Below are positions 31,575-39,986 of a DNA stretch of 64,000 nucleotides, piece by piece. This DNA comes from Flavonifractor sp. An92 (lineage in GTDB: Bacteria; Bacillota; Clostridia; Oscillospirales; Oscillospiraceae): contig NZ_NFGZ01000005.1 in assembly GCF_002159175.1 (NCBI RefSeq), forward strand, positions 110,494 through 174,493, in the 5' to 3' direction. The position numbers and the translations under genes were made by a program. Below the pieces are notes generated by a model that was not told where the DNA came from, ran no database searches, and worked only from the letters and a program-made list of their open reading frames with translations. How positions within the stretch are numbered: position 1 is the stretch's first letter; each line of letters starts with the position of its first letter.

Positions 31575-32150
31575 ATGAATAGCCTAACGAAAGCACAACA
31601 GGAACTCGTTGCACAGAATCTGCCTGTGGTACATTGGGTGATTTGTGACTATATCCATGTCAATCCCACCATTTGCGGCCTGGAGTATAGCGATTTGTTT
31701 CAAGAGGGATGCCTCTGGCTCTGTAAAGCTGCAGCCACTTATAAGGATGACGGGCGGGCACAATTTTCCACCTACGCCAAAACAGTCGTAAAAAACGGTC
31801 TCTTATCCTACTGTAGAAAGGTATGCAATCACCGGAGCCATTTCAGCCGTCTTATCATTGGCGAGCATGGCGAGTTGGCGGCAGACGGTGAGGCGTTGGA
31901 ACCGCAGGCCGATGATTTTGATGCTCGTATGTCCCTGGTAGAAACACTGTCGCTCCTGGAGGCCAGCAAACAGGAATATGACGGTGTAGCCAGACTCGGT
32001 ATTGAGGCGCTTGCTCTTAAACTACAAGGGATGCGGGTCACAGATATTGCGGAAATCTATCATGTGCCTCCTTCTCATGTAGGCGCCTGGATCTCTCGCT
32101 CTGCGGCCAAGCTGCGCTGTGATCCCCGCTTTTTGGCAAGTCTGCTTTGA
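31575..32150 (+). CDS. Sigma-70-like protein
   Basis: 191 residues. Residues about 1-90 match sigma region 2 (LVAQNLPVVHWVICDYIHVN, then YSDLFQEGCLWLCKAAATYK and FSTYAKTVVKNGLLSYCRKV). The C-terminal part (VTDIAEIYHVPPSHVGAWIS) reads as a region-4 helix-turn-helix. It should direct RNA polymerase to element promoters, or act as a sigma-derived regulator. ATG 31560, overlapping the previous stop, is an alternative start. One of several sigma-like proteins in the window. Confidence 0.65.
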   Translation: MNSLTKAQQELVAQNLPVVHWVICDYIHVNPTICGLEYSDLFQEGCLWLCKAAATYKDDGRAQFSTYAKTVVKNGLLSYCRKVCNHRSHFSRLIIGEHGELAADGEALEPQADDFDARMSLVETLSLLEASKQEYDGVARLGIEALALKLQGMRVTDIAEIYHVPPSHVGAWISRSAAKLRCDPRFLASLL

Positions 32151-32210
32151 GTCTGTTGAAAACCGCGGTCATACAGCAGTAAAGGATATTTAAAAGGAGG
32201 TTTTGAAGCT

Positions 32211-32912
32211 ATGGAATTAAAAAAGCTGTATACTGCGGTCGGCCGTCTGGAGCGGGAGGCCAACGGGTGCGGACATTCCTGCCCGGTCATTGTGCTGGGT
32301 GGTGAGCGATACATGGTGGATATGCAGGAAATGGTCGTGTGGACTGCACTGAACTGGCGGATCTCCAAATGGGATGATATTTCCTTCCAGTGTGACAAGC
32401 TGGCCTCCTCCCTGGGCGGATGTGTTGCCCGTCCCTGGGATGCCTGCGTCAACCGTTTGCTCATCCGCGGCCTTCTGGTATCCGGATGCGGCGAAACAGA
32501 ATTCGATGCATTGTACGACCTGCTCAGCTCTCTTGGGGTCATCCCCACCAATGGCTCCGCATTTGTACGCGGCGTGTCCGCTGCCAAACTGGTACTCAGC
32601 CGGCGGATAACGATGAAGCAGGCTATGAAGCTATTCCATAAAGACCGCCAGACTGATTATGAATCCCGTGTAATGAGGCTGGCCCATCAGGCGCTTCTTT
32701 CCACCGCCGAAATCATCAAATGTGTGGAGCAGGATGTCTTCTCTCTCCCCAGTGAACGGGTCCTGATGGAAAAGGTGTACGGTGACAGCGAGACCACCTG
32801 CCAGAATATCGCCAGCATGATGAAGAACAGCCGGAGCAGTCAGGCTGTCACGCTGGCTGTGGCCAACCTGTACCTGCGCCAGCAAATCATTTTTGAAAGG
32901 ATCAGCACATGA
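32211..32912 (+). CDS. Unknown 233-residue helical protein
   Basis: ATG after AAAGGAGGTT. The N-terminal 100 residues show a winged-helix-like pattern (WRISKWDDISFQCDKLASSL, then CVNRLLIRGLLVSGCG). The C-terminal half is helical. No catalytic motif and no membrane segment. Possibly a DNA-binding regulator; family not recognised. The stop overlaps the next start (ATGA). Confidence 0.5.
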   Translation: MELKKLYTAVGRLEREANGCGHSCPVIVLGGERYMVDMQEMVVWTALNWRISKWDDISFQCDKLASSLGGCVARPWDACVNRLLIRGLLVSGCGETEFDALYDLLSSLGVIPTNGSAFVRGVSAAKLVLSRRITMKQAMKLFHKDRQTDYESRVMRLAHQALLSTAEIIKCVEQDVFSLPSERVLMEKVYGDSETTCQNIASMMKNSRSSQAVTLAVANLYLRQQIIFERIST

Positions 32913-33388
32913 AAAAACAATGGGATCAATTCCCCTTTGTGCTGCGGCGTAAGATTCTACTGACCGCTTTGGCCGGACTTGCCAGCCTCGCTGTCAGTCT
33001 CGTAATTTTTACCGCAACCACAGATCACATCCTTCTGGCATTGGGCGGAATTATTTTCATCGCTTCGCTGGTGCTGAGCGAAAGCCTGTGGAGCACCGCC
33101 GCTCGTGGCCGGTATGAGGTAGTCGAAGGAGTTTGTACCAGTGTCACTGCCCCCGCATTGCATCGTTATCGCAAGGTACAGTTAGTAGATGCCCAAGGCG
33201 CAGAAACCACTCTGCTTTTGAGCAAAGCTTCCAGGTTTCGGATTGGTTCCCACTACAGATTCTATTTCCAGACTGGGAGCCGTCCCGCAGTTGGAAATGA
33301 CTACCTGGACGCAACCCTTTCTACCAATAGTTTTCTGGGGTATGAAGAGCTTGAAACGACTTCCTCTGCGGATGAAAACCTTGAATAA
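32909..33388 (+). CDS. Small membrane protein, unknown
   Basis: 159 residues with two membrane helices (KILLTALAGLASLAVSLVIF and ILLALGGIIFIASLVLSESL) and a C-terminal beta-rich cytoplasmic or external domain (RYRKVQLVDAQGAETTLLLS). Coupled by a 4-base overlap to the preceding gene. No family recognised. Confidence 0.55.
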   Translation: MKKQWDQFPFVLRRKILLTALAGLASLAVSLVIFTATTDHILLALGGIIFIASLVLSESLWSTAARGRYEVVEGVCTSVTAPALHRYRKVQLVDAQGAETTLLLSKASRFRIGSHYRFYFQTGSRPAVGNDYLDATLSTNSFLGYEELETTSSADENLE

Positions 33389-33405
33389 GAACCCACGGAA
33401 TAAGG

Positions 33406-33450
33406 AAAAAGCTGCGGTGCCGTTCAAACCGTTATGGTGCCGCAGTTTTT
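33406..33450 (+). promoter_or_regulatory. Terminator-like hairpin before the 33487 gene
   Basis: CTGCGGTGCC (33412) with GGTGCCGCAG (33436), two G-T pairs, flanked by AAAAAG and TTTTTGC. It ends 37 bp before the next start. Confidence 0.7.
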
Positions 33451-33486
33451 GCTTGCCTTTTCAAATTTAATCTGCATTGCAGAAAA

Positions 33487-33933
33487 GTGAAAATACTTCC
33501 CTTCCCGCCGCCGGCAAAACTGGAAGATGTGCAGGCCTTTCTCCAAACTTTCCGTGCGCTTGATCCAAAGCCGAAGCTGCATTCCTTTGAAGATGTCACA
33601 CGCTGGTGGTTAAGTCATTCGAATCCTTTGACCTACCAGCAGGCCCTGTGCCTGTCGGACGAACTCTATCGCCGCTTTCTTTCCCGCCTAATGCTCCAGG
33701 AAGAAGATTGCTGCCGACTGGCCGCCTCCGGCCTTGTAACCGAGGAAGAATACCAGGACATTCAGCTCTGGTTCTTTGACGAGGGCAAAAATTACTGCTG
33801 GCTGGGTCCCCTTGGAGTGGATGGTACCGGAAACATCTACGGTCTGACAATTCACTATGGCAAAACTTATGCCAGAAGATTGAAGTTTTACCTGCTGGAT
33901 GACTACTATCGTTACATGAACCATATGTTGTAA
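33487..33933 (+). CDS. Unknown 148-residue protein
   Basis: GTG start at 33487 with only a weak ribosome site (AGAAAA). Soluble, mixed alpha/beta, rich in aromatic residues (LWFFDEGKNYCWLGPLGVDG and LKFYLLDDYYRYMNHML). Pattern LSDELYRRFLSRLMLQEEDC is helical. No motif assigned. It ends just before the AT-rich region that holds the ssb promoter. Confidence 0.5.
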   Translation: MKILPFPPPAKLEDVQAFLQTFRALDPKPKLHSFEDVTRWWLSHSNPLTYQQALCLSDELYRRFLSRLMLQEEDCCRLAASGLVTEEEYQDIQLWFFDEGKNYCWLGPLGVDGTGNIYGLTIHYGKTYARRLKFYLLDDYYRYMNHML

Positions 33934-33948
33934 GTCGCCGCGCAAAAA

Positions 33949-34202
33949 TATCTATATATAGAATTATACCACTTGACAGGTACAAGATATAGTGTTACAA
34001 TTACCTTGTAATTGATTTTTGTGCGCTTCCCGTATGGGATACAGACCGATGTTCTGTACCGCAGGCCAAAAGCCCGCATTGCACACGCTGTTAAGTTTGT
34101 ATGCAAGTGTCAGTGGTATCTCCGCGCCCATTTTGTGGCCGGATTGCTGCTGGCACTTTTTATATATAGATAGTAACGCCAAAGGCGAAGAAAGGAAGTG
34201 TT
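33949..34202 (+). promoter_or_regulatory. ssb promoter and long leader flanked by AT-rich inverted repeats
   Basis: TATCTATATATA (33949-33960) and its exact complement TATATATAGATA (34161-34172) flank about 200 bp. Inside is the best sigma-70 promoter of the element: TTGACA (33973-33978), 17 bp, TACAAT (33996-34001). The transcript would have a leader of nearly 200 nt before ssb, with several short stems. No gene in this stretch. Confidence 0.65.
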
Positions 34203-34610
34203 ATGGCACAGATCCATGTATTTGGCCGAGTCATGCATGATCTTGTTCCCAAAGAAGGCCAGACAAAACAACCGTATGTCTGCTTTGACCTTATGGAGTG
34301 AAACGGCGGTAACCAGCCGGACTTTTATCAGGTATGGGCCCGTGGCGACGCTGTTGCCAGGCTCATGAAGCTCAAGGTTAGAAAGGGCAGCATGATCTGG
34401 CTCACCGGATCGCAAAAACTGGTGGATGTCCGCCAAAAGGACGGAAGCACGGTCAAGAAGCTGAAAGTATGGCTGACTGACTTTGGCTACCTTCCCGGAC
34501 AAACCTCCAGAGCAAAGCCGGAAAGTGATCAGAATGGCTCCGACCAAGCGGAGACTGTTCCTGCACCCGCAGAGGTGATGGACGGTGACCGCGAACCCCT
34601 GCCGGGATAA
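34203..34610 (+). pseudogene. ssb: Single-strand DNA-binding protein with in-frame TGA
   Basis: ATG after GAAAGGAAG. The frame gives MAQIHVFGRVMHDLVPKEGQ, PYVCFDLMEstop, then NGGNQPDFYQVWARGDAVAR and KKLKVWLTDFGYLPG, a compact SSB OB-fold (about 95 residues) with a disordered tail. TGA at 34299-34301 is codon 33; the frame continues to 34610. A tail ending EPLPG is not the usual acidic DDDIPF tip. SSB would coat transferred single strands. As written, no full protein without read-through. Confidence 0.75.
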
Positions 34611-34623
34611 GTACCGGCACCTC

Positions 34624-34693
34624 AGAGGGACCGTATCAAGTTTTCAGAATGGACTGAAAAACTTGGTGCGGTCCCTCTTTTTTTGTTTTCAGG
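34624..34693 (+). promoter_or_regulatory. Long terminator-like hairpin before the 34723 gene
   Basis: AGAGGGACCG (34624) with CGGTCCCTCT (34669-34678), and inside it CAAGTTTTCAG with CTGAAAAACTTG; followed by TTTTTTTTGTTTTC. It ends about 12 bp before the ribosome site AAAGGAAGG. Confidence 0.85.
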
Positions 34694-34722
34694 CAAAATC
34701 TAAAGGAAGGACGGCAACAAAA

Positions 34723-35538
34723 ATGAGTAACGACAAAGGACTTTTGAGCGGCAGCATCACCATTCTGATCGGTGCTGTTATCGCCATCATGGCTCTGGTG
34801 CGCGGACCGTGGCAGGCTTGGCTGCTGATTGGGGTATTCACCCTCTGGGGGCTTTGGGTCGTACTGATCCTCCTGCTCCCCTATATGCAGCAGGCCAAAC
34901 GCCGTCGGCAGCGCCAGCAGCGGGAACGGCAGCTCCATGCCGAGGGCGTTGGCCGGAGCACATTTCAGATCCCGGAACTGGAAGAACCGATTTCAGATGA
35001 TCTGCTGCTCCGCTATGCAAACCACCGCATTCTGACCTACCTACGCTCCTCGTATGCAAATGCCTGCTTTGAATGGTGCGAACCTAAACCGACTGAACTG
35101 ATCCGCACCAATGGTACCGGACGCATCCGCCTTTACAATGTGGGTGATTTTGACCATGCGGACATCACCTTCGGCAAGGACGCAGCTATTCGCTGCGACC
35201 TGCTCCGGATTGTACCGCTGTCCAAGACTGAAGCAGGGGCAGACGACCCGAACAATATTCCCCCCAACAAGCAGCCAATCGATCCGCGCATCTGGTATGA
35301 AAACAGCGGACGCACGGTTTTGGAGGCACTGGTGGCGGATTTGAACTCTCGTGGCCACAGCAAGCTCACTCTGCGTGAAAACGGCGATATCTGCATTCAG
35401 CAGGGTGAGGAGTTGGTGCCGCAGGAACACCTCTCCAACTTTCCGGCGAAGGTCTACTGGCCCCGTCTGGTGGAAGTATTTGAGAGCAATGGTCTTTCTG
35501 CCGAAACAACGGCGCAGGGCATTCAGGTCTCTTGGTAA
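34723..35538 (+). CDS. Membrane-anchored protein, unknown
   Basis: 271 residues, ATG after GGAAGG. Two N-terminal helices (GSITILIGAVIAIMALVRGP and AWLLIGVFTLWGLWVVLILL), a basic coiled stretch (QQAKRRRQRQQRERQLH), then a cytoplasmic alpha/beta domain (IRLYNVGDFDHADITFGKDA). No family recognised. It lies before the DUF932 gene. Confidence 0.55.
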   Translation: MSNDKGLLSGSITILIGAVIAIMALVRGPWQAWLLIGVFTLWGLWVVLILLLPYMQQAKRRRQRQQRERQLHAEGVGRSTFQIPELEEPISDDLLLRYANHRILTYLRSSYANACFEWCEPKPTELIRTNGTGRIRLYNVGDFDHADITFGKDAAIRCDLLRIVPLSKTEAGADDPNNIPPNKQPIDPRIWYENSGRTVLEALVADLNSRGHSKLTLRENGDICIQQGEELVPQEHLSNFPAKVYWPRLVEVFESNGLSAETTAQGIQVSW

Positions 35539-35571
35539 GCACCATCATACAAAGAAGGGAGTGAAAACACA

Positions 35572-36645
35572 ATGAAATCCGGGATAAGCCTTGTTGAGAT
35601 GGCAAAGGAGATCCAGCGTCAGGCCGAACTGAAGGCCGATTATGTGATGGATACCCGAAGCCTCCGTCTGGAGCCTTTTGGCTCGGACTTATATCTCAAT
35701 GCCTATACTCCGTCTGGCGAGATGGCTGTGGAGCCGCTGGAGATCGATGCCATCGCCCACAGGCAGATCGGCACCCATCTGAAGATCCCGGCGGCCTACT
35801 ACGACAAGATGCTGACACAGCATCCCCAGCTGCTTTCGGAAAATGTGAACGCCTGGTTCGAGCGTGAGCCCGCTGTGCGCTTAGTCCGCACCATTGGCGG
35901 CACCGCCCGGGCATTCCTTAGCAACCGCTACCGGCGTATCGACAATCTGGATATTGCCGGCATCGTTCTTCCTGTCCTGCAGGATATGGAAGGGATGCAC
36001 TTTGAAAGCTGCCAGCTCACCGAAAGCCGTATGTATATCAAGGTGGTGAACACCCGGCTGCAAGCAGAGGTCTCTCCCGGCGATATCGTCCAGTCAGGCA
36101 TCATCATCAGCAACAGCGAGGTGGGGCTTGGCTCGGTGAATATCCAGCCGTTGGTCTACCGTCTGGTGTGCAGCAATGGCATGGTGGTCAACGACGCCCA
36201 GACGCGCCGCAACCATGTTGGCCGTGTCAACGAGGCCACGGAGAATTATCAGCTATACTCCGATAAGACGCTGGAAGCCGACGATAAAGCGTTTGCCATG
36301 AAGATTCAGGATACGGTACGGGCCGTGGTGGATGAGGTGCGTTTCACTCAGGTGGTCAACCTGATGAAAGATGCCAAAGACGCCCGGATGAATACCGCGG
36401 ATGTTCCTGGTGTCGTCAAGCTGGTCAGCAGAGACTTTCATATCACGGAAGAAGAAAGCTCCGGTGTGCTGCAGCGGCTGATTGAAGGAAACGATCTGAC
36501 GCTGTATGGCTTGTCCAACGCAGTGACCCGCCACAGCCAGGATGTCGAGGACTATGACAGAGCCACCGCTCTGGAGGGCATCGGATACAACATTCTTTCC
36601 ATGCCGGCAAGGCAGTGGAGCCGTATCAATCAGATGGCCGCCTGA
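35572..36645 (+). CDS. DUF932 family protein
   Basis: 357 residues. The DUF932 pattern is clear: KIPAAYYDKMLTQHPQLLSE, WFEREPAVRLVRTIGGTARA, FLSNRYRRIDNLDIAGIVLP, and SNSEVGLGSVNIQPLVYRLV followed by CSNGMVVND. Such proteins are common on phages, plasmids and conjugative elements and are suspected to act in DNA metabolism, but no activity is established. Next to ssb and a Cys-cluster protein here, it probably belongs to a DNA-processing set. Confidence 0.75.
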   Translation: MKSGISLVEMAKEIQRQAELKADYVMDTRSLRLEPFGSDLYLNAYTPSGEMAVEPLEIDAIAHRQIGTHLKIPAAYYDKMLTQHPQLLSENVNAWFEREPAVRLVRTIGGTARAFLSNRYRRIDNLDIAGIVLPVLQDMEGMHFESCQLTESRMYIKVVNTRLQAEVSPGDIVQSGIIISNSEVGLGSVNIQPLVYRLVCSNGMVVNDAQTRRNHVGRVNEATENYQLYSDKTLEADDKAFAMKIQDTVRAVVDEVRFTQVVNLMKDAKDARMNTADVPGVVKLVSRDFHITEEESSGVLQRLIEGNDLTLYGLSNAVTRHSQDVEDYDRATALEGIGYNILSMPARQWSRINQMAA

Positions 36646-36683
36646 GTGGCTACCAACCAGTCAATTCTAAGGAGGAACGAACT

Positions 36684-37529
36684 ATGTACGAACAGAACAC
36701 TTCCATGATGAACATTCCCGAGCAGAACGCTTTCCTGCTTCCCGCCATGGTAGAGGGCGACTTCAGCAGCGAGGAGATCGCGGAGGATGCCGACGGTCTG
36801 CAGATGATGAGTTTCCAGCGGGTGAAGATTCCCGCCGGCGGCCAGCTGCAGTTCGAGATCCCCACCGAAGACCCGGACAATCCGGACTATGCCCGGACGC
36901 TGGAGGGCGTGATTCTCTATAATCACGCCGCCTGCACCCTCTGGCCGGAAGGCAGTGAGTATGACGAGGACACCAAGCCTCTCTGCTCCTCTGTGGACGG
37001 CAAGACGGGAATTGGTGAACCTGGCGGCGCCTGCGCCACTTGCCCGATGAACGAGTATGGCTCGGCCCGAGACGGCGGACGGGGCAAGGCGTGCAAGAAT
37101 ATGCGGGACATCTACCTGCTGCGCAGCGGCGAGTATATGCCTCTGCTGATCTCGCTCCCGCCCACCAGCATTAAGCCGTTCAAAGAGTTCCTGAACAGAG
37201 CCTTTGTCTACCGGCAGCGTGCCACCTACGGCAGCCTGGTGCAGATTTCGCTGAAGAAGGAAAACAACGGCAGCAACGACTACAGCGTTGCCACCTTCCG
37301 TCTCGTGCGCGACTTCCAGGGCGAGGAGTTGAGTCAGATCCGTGCCTATGCCAATGGCTTCAAGGAGCAGATCAAGCTCATCAACATCCAGCGGGCCCTG
37401 ATCAACGAAGAGCAGCGCACCAACGACTGCGAGTATGAGATCCCCGCATCCGCCACCGAAGCCGCAAATCCTGATGGGAGCTATGAGGTCGGAGCGATCA
37501 ACGGCGACTACGAAAAGCTGCCGGCATAA
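36684..37529 (+). CDS. Conserved element protein with Cys cluster, unknown
   Basis: 281 residues, ATG after AAGGAGG. Four cysteines in a metal-site arrangement: Cys100-type in KPLCSSVDG, GACATCPMNEYG, and GKACKNM. A beta-rich N-terminal half and a helical C-terminus. The Cys pattern (C-x15-20-C-x2-C-x16-20-C) resembles zinc or iron-sulfur sites of phage single-strand-binding or recombination proteins; the family is not recognised. Neighbour of DUF932. Confidence 0.5.
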   Translation: MYEQNTSMMNIPEQNAFLLPAMVEGDFSSEEIAEDADGLQMMSFQRVKIPAGGQLQFEIPTEDPDNPDYARTLEGVILYNHAACTLWPEGSEYDEDTKPLCSSVDGKTGIGEPGGACATCPMNEYGSARDGGRGKACKNMRDIYLLRSGEYMPLLISLPPTSIKPFKEFLNRAFVYRQRATYGSLVQISLKKENNGSNDYSVATFRLVRDFQGEELSQIRAYANGFKEQIKLINIQRALINEEQRTNDCEYEIPASATEAANPDGSYEVGAINGDYEKLPA

Positions 37530-37568
37530 TGGATTTTCTGCGGGCATAACCGCATGACATGTCATCAC

Positions 37569-37611
37569 GGGATACCTCTGGCTCACGCCGGGGGTATCCC
37601 TTTTTTGTTTT
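37569..37611 (+). promoter_or_regulatory. Terminator-like hairpin before the sigma-like gene at 37630
   Basis: GGGATACC (37569) and GGTATCCC (37593-37600) with further pairing in the loop, then TTTTTTGTTTT. The ribosome site GGAGG follows five bases later. Confidence 0.85.
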
Positions 37612-37629
37612 AGACTGGAGGAAATATAT

Positions 37630-38169
37630 ATGTTGTGTGAAGTACCGTTAACAAAGGAACAGCAAGAGTTTGCCGCCGAACATCACGGCCTGGTTTATAA
37701 ATTTCTGAATGATAACCATCTCTCTGAAGACGAATTTTATGACGTGGTTATTTTTCCCTATTTAGCTGCAGTCCGGGATTACTGTAACAGTTCGTCTGCT
37801 CAGAAATACTCGTTCAGCACCATTGCCATGAGGCAAATGAAATTTCGGTTATGTGATTATTTTCGGGCTCAAGAGCGTCACAAACGAAATGCCGAAATCC
37901 TCAGCATCCACCTTGGCCTGTATCCCGACGGCACTCCTTTGGAAGATACACTGGCGGTGCAGGACAAACTGATGCAGGAATTCGAGATGGGCCAGCTGCT
38001 CCATGATCTGGCTGGTCGCATTTCCAGACAGCAGATGAACATTGTCCGTATGAAAGGTTGCGGCTATGGCGAACGAGAGATTGCCAAAAGCGAAAAGCTC
38101 CCTGTCCGGTGTATCAAAGATCTTCTTGAGGAAGCCCATGTGGTGTTTCTGGAACTCTGCCGCGAGTAA
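37630..38169 (+). CDS. Sigma-70-like protein
   Basis: 179 residues. Region-2-like block (EHHGLVYKFLNDNHLSEDEF, then YSFSTIAMRQMKFRLCDYFR) and a region-4-like helix-turn-helix (VRMKGCGYGEREIAKSEKLP, then VRCIKDLLEEAH). Distinct from the one at 31575. It is preceded by a terminator-like hairpin and therefore may itself be subject to attenuation. A second element-encoded initiation factor or a degenerate regulator. Confidence 0.6.
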   Translation: MLCEVPLTKEQQEFAAEHHGLVYKFLNDNHLSEDEFYDVVIFPYLAAVRDYCNSSSAQKYSFSTIAMRQMKFRLCDYFRAQERHKRNAEILSIHLGLYPDGTPLEDTLAVQDKLMQEFEMGQLLHDLAGRISRQQMNIVRMKGCGYGEREIAKSEKLPVRCIKDLLEEAHVVFLELCRE

Positions 38170-38217
38170 TCTGCCCCGGCGGGAAATCAAAATCATTTTG
38201 AATGGAGGTCGAATACT

Positions 38218-38463
38218 ATGACGAAATCGAAGAAATCCATTGTGATGCACGGAACGCTTCTGTGCCCGCTGGTTCTGGGCCACTGCGCTTTTCTGCGTGC
38301 CAACGGCACCACCTACCGCACCTCGACCGTCGTGGCGATCCACGAGCAGTCGGCGGATATGATCCATTTTGAGACGCTCAATTCCGACTACTACCTCTCT
38401 ATGGACCCTTTCCCGATGGCAGCCGTCTTCCCGGCTTATACGGCCCTGGCCGCGTGCGCGTAG
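38218..38463 (+). CDS. Unknown 81-residue protein
   Basis: ATG after GGAGGTCG. Beta-rich small protein (GTTYRTSTVVAIHEQSADMI, FETLNSDYYLS) ending in an Ala/Cys-rich tail. No family recognised. Followed by a terminator-like hairpin. Confidence 0.5.
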   Translation: MTKSKKSIVMHGTLLCPLVLGHCAFLRANGTTYRTSTVVAIHEQSADMIHFETLNSDYYLSMDPFPMAAVFPAYTALAACA

Positions 38464-38499
38464 AATTCAACAAGTAAGGGGCCACGCCCCATAAGTCCC

Positions 38500-38537
38500 G
38501 GCCGTGGCAGGCGTCTTTGTCTGCCGCGGCCTTTTTT
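38500..38537 (+). promoter_or_regulatory. Terminator-like hairpin before the YkgJ-like gene
   Basis: GGCCGTGGCAG (38500-38510) with CTGCCGCGGCC (38521-38531), one G-T pair, then TTTTTT. The ribosome site GGAGG begins two to three bases after the T run, which leaves no room for another promoter. Confidence 0.85.
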
Positions 38538-38550
38538 ATGGAGGAATACG

Positions 38551-39237
38551 ATGGAAGAGCAATCCAAAACCCTTGCCGTGTCGGTACGAGCAAAGGAGTT
38601 CGTTTCATATCACTGCAGTTGCTGCGGTCATTGCTGCCGTCATATTGAAAATTGCGTCATGGTTGAGAGCCTGGATGCCTACCGGATGGCTAAGCACCTG
38701 CGTAACCAGCATTGCGGTATCAGCAGCACGGACGATGTGCTGCTCCGATACTGCGAACCCATGCCGCTTACCGATGAAGGTTATCCCATTTATGTACTCA
38801 AAACGGTCGGCGCAGATGCCACTTGTATTTTTCTGCGCGAAAACCAGTGCAGCATCTATGCTGCCCGCCCTCGAACCTGCCGCCTTTACCCGTTCTCGGT
38901 GGGGCCTGGTGAGCGTGGACGGGATTTTGAATACTGCCTGTGCTTTGATGATAATCAGCAGCATCACTTCAACGGCGGAAAGGTATTGGTCAAAGACTGG
39001 CTGTACCACAACTTTCCCAAAGAGGACAAGGAATTTTTGAAGCAACAGTATCTGGTCATCCCAGAGATTGGCCGGCTGATGCACCGTATGCCGGAAGAAA
39101 TGCGCCAAGCAGCTGTATTCAAGATATTGTTCTATCACTACTATCATTTTGAGCTGGATCAGCCATTCCTGCCTCAGTACGAGCAGAACAACCGCAGCTT
39201 GCTGAACGAGCTTCGCAAATTGGCTCCTTCAGAGTGA
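38551..39237 (+). CDS. YkgJ-like CxxCxxCC cysteine-cluster protein
   Basis: 228 residues with the cluster CSCCGHCCRH near 28-37 and the later RPRTCRLYPFSVGPGERG, the two halves of the YkgJ/Fli-type zinc- or iron-chelating motif. Soluble. The family is widespread and poorly characterised; roles in metal binding or protein modification have been proposed. Here it is an accessory gene of the element. Confidence 0.75.
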   Translation: MEEQSKTLAVSVRAKEFVSYHCSCCGHCCRHIENCVMVESLDAYRMAKHLRNQHCGISSTDDVLLRYCEPMPLTDEGYPIYVLKTVGADATCIFLRENQCSIYAARPRTCRLYPFSVGPGERGRDFEYCLCFDDNQQHHFNGGKVLVKDWLYHNFPKEDKEFLKQQYLVIPEIGRLMHRMPEEMRQAAVFKILFYHYYHFELDQPFLPQYEQNNRSLLNELRKLAPSE

Positions 39238-39247
39238 GGTGGTACCC

Positions 39248-39436
39248 GTGATTTATGTGCTGGAGCATCTCTCGTCACAGAACGGTAACGGTCAACCGTG
39301 CCATCAATGGTTGCAATATGCCGTCTGCGGAAAGCATGAAATTTTGCAAAAGATCTGCCGAAGCCAGCGTCACCCGGAAGAATGGCGTGTGACACCACTG
39401 GCTGTAAGCACAGCAGAGAAAAGGAGCGTTGCATGA
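39248..39436 (+). CDS. Unknown 62-residue protein
   Basis: GTG 39248 follows GAGGTGG; reads VIYVLEHLSSQNGNGQPCHQ onward. The stop overlaps the next ATG (ATGA), supporting real translation. Basic C-terminal half. No family recognised. Confidence 0.4.
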   Translation: MIYVLEHLSSQNGNGQPCHQWLQYAVCGKHEILQKICRSQRHPEEWRVTPLAVSTAEKRSVA

Positions 39437-39876
39437 GTACCAATCAATATCAGGAGATGCGTAATCGCCAACAGGCGGAAATCAACGCATTCCCTATGTT
39501 CTTTGCGTTCAACAAACAACAGTTTGCCGAAGGGATGCGCACACTGGGCCTCTCTCTTTCGGACACCTGCCAGATGTGCAGCATTTTCGGTGGCGGCTAC
39601 TGCCGCAAAAGCGATGCTGCCAAGCTGGATGAAATGCTTGCCCGACATCGCAAAGAGCTGGAAGATGCTATTTCCTCGGATAAAACGGGGAAAGGCTTTA
39701 TATTCGATATGTTCCTACAGGAATTGGAGAATCACGAGTATAGTTACACCGGCGATGTGCAGGAAGAATTGGATGCTTTGGGTATTACGCCCCAGTATAT
39801 GGAGGCTATGCCACAGTTGATGACAGGCCTCTCTCTGGCCTGCAATAAGGCTATGCAGCACGACTGTTTTGGCTGA
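39433..39876 (+). CDS. Unknown 147-residue protein
   Basis: ATG overlaps the previous stop. Helical, with QMCSIFGGGYCRKSDAAKLD as the most distinctive stretch (two cysteines near a Gly loop). It ends KAMQHDCFG. Soluble; family not recognised. Confidence 0.5.
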   Translation: MSTNQYQEMRNRQQAEINAFPMFFAFNKQQFAEGMRTLGLSLSDTCQMCSIFGGGYCRKSDAAKLDEMLARHRKELEDAISSDKTGKGFIFDMFLQELENHEYSYTGDVQEELDALGITPQYMEAMPQLMTGLSLACNKAMQHDCFG

Positions 39877-39929
39877 TTTTCAGTATCTATTATGGATGGT
39901 CTATGACCTTATCAGAGGTCTCAATCAGT

Positions 39930-39966
39930 AACCACCGCAGCTTTTGTACCGTCGGTGGTTCTTTCA
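39930..39966 (+). promoter_or_regulatory. Terminator-like hairpin before the 39987 gene
   Basis: AACCACCG (39930) and CGGTGGTT (39953-39960), perfect, then CTTTCATT. Six bases later the AGGAGG ribosome site begins. Confidence 0.75.
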
Positions 39967-39986
39967 TTGACAGGAGGTACCAACCT

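Noticed and set aside
33600..33640. tRNA-like TTCGAATCC motif
   Set aside because: No matching acceptor or anticodon stems around it, and it lies inside a coding gene.
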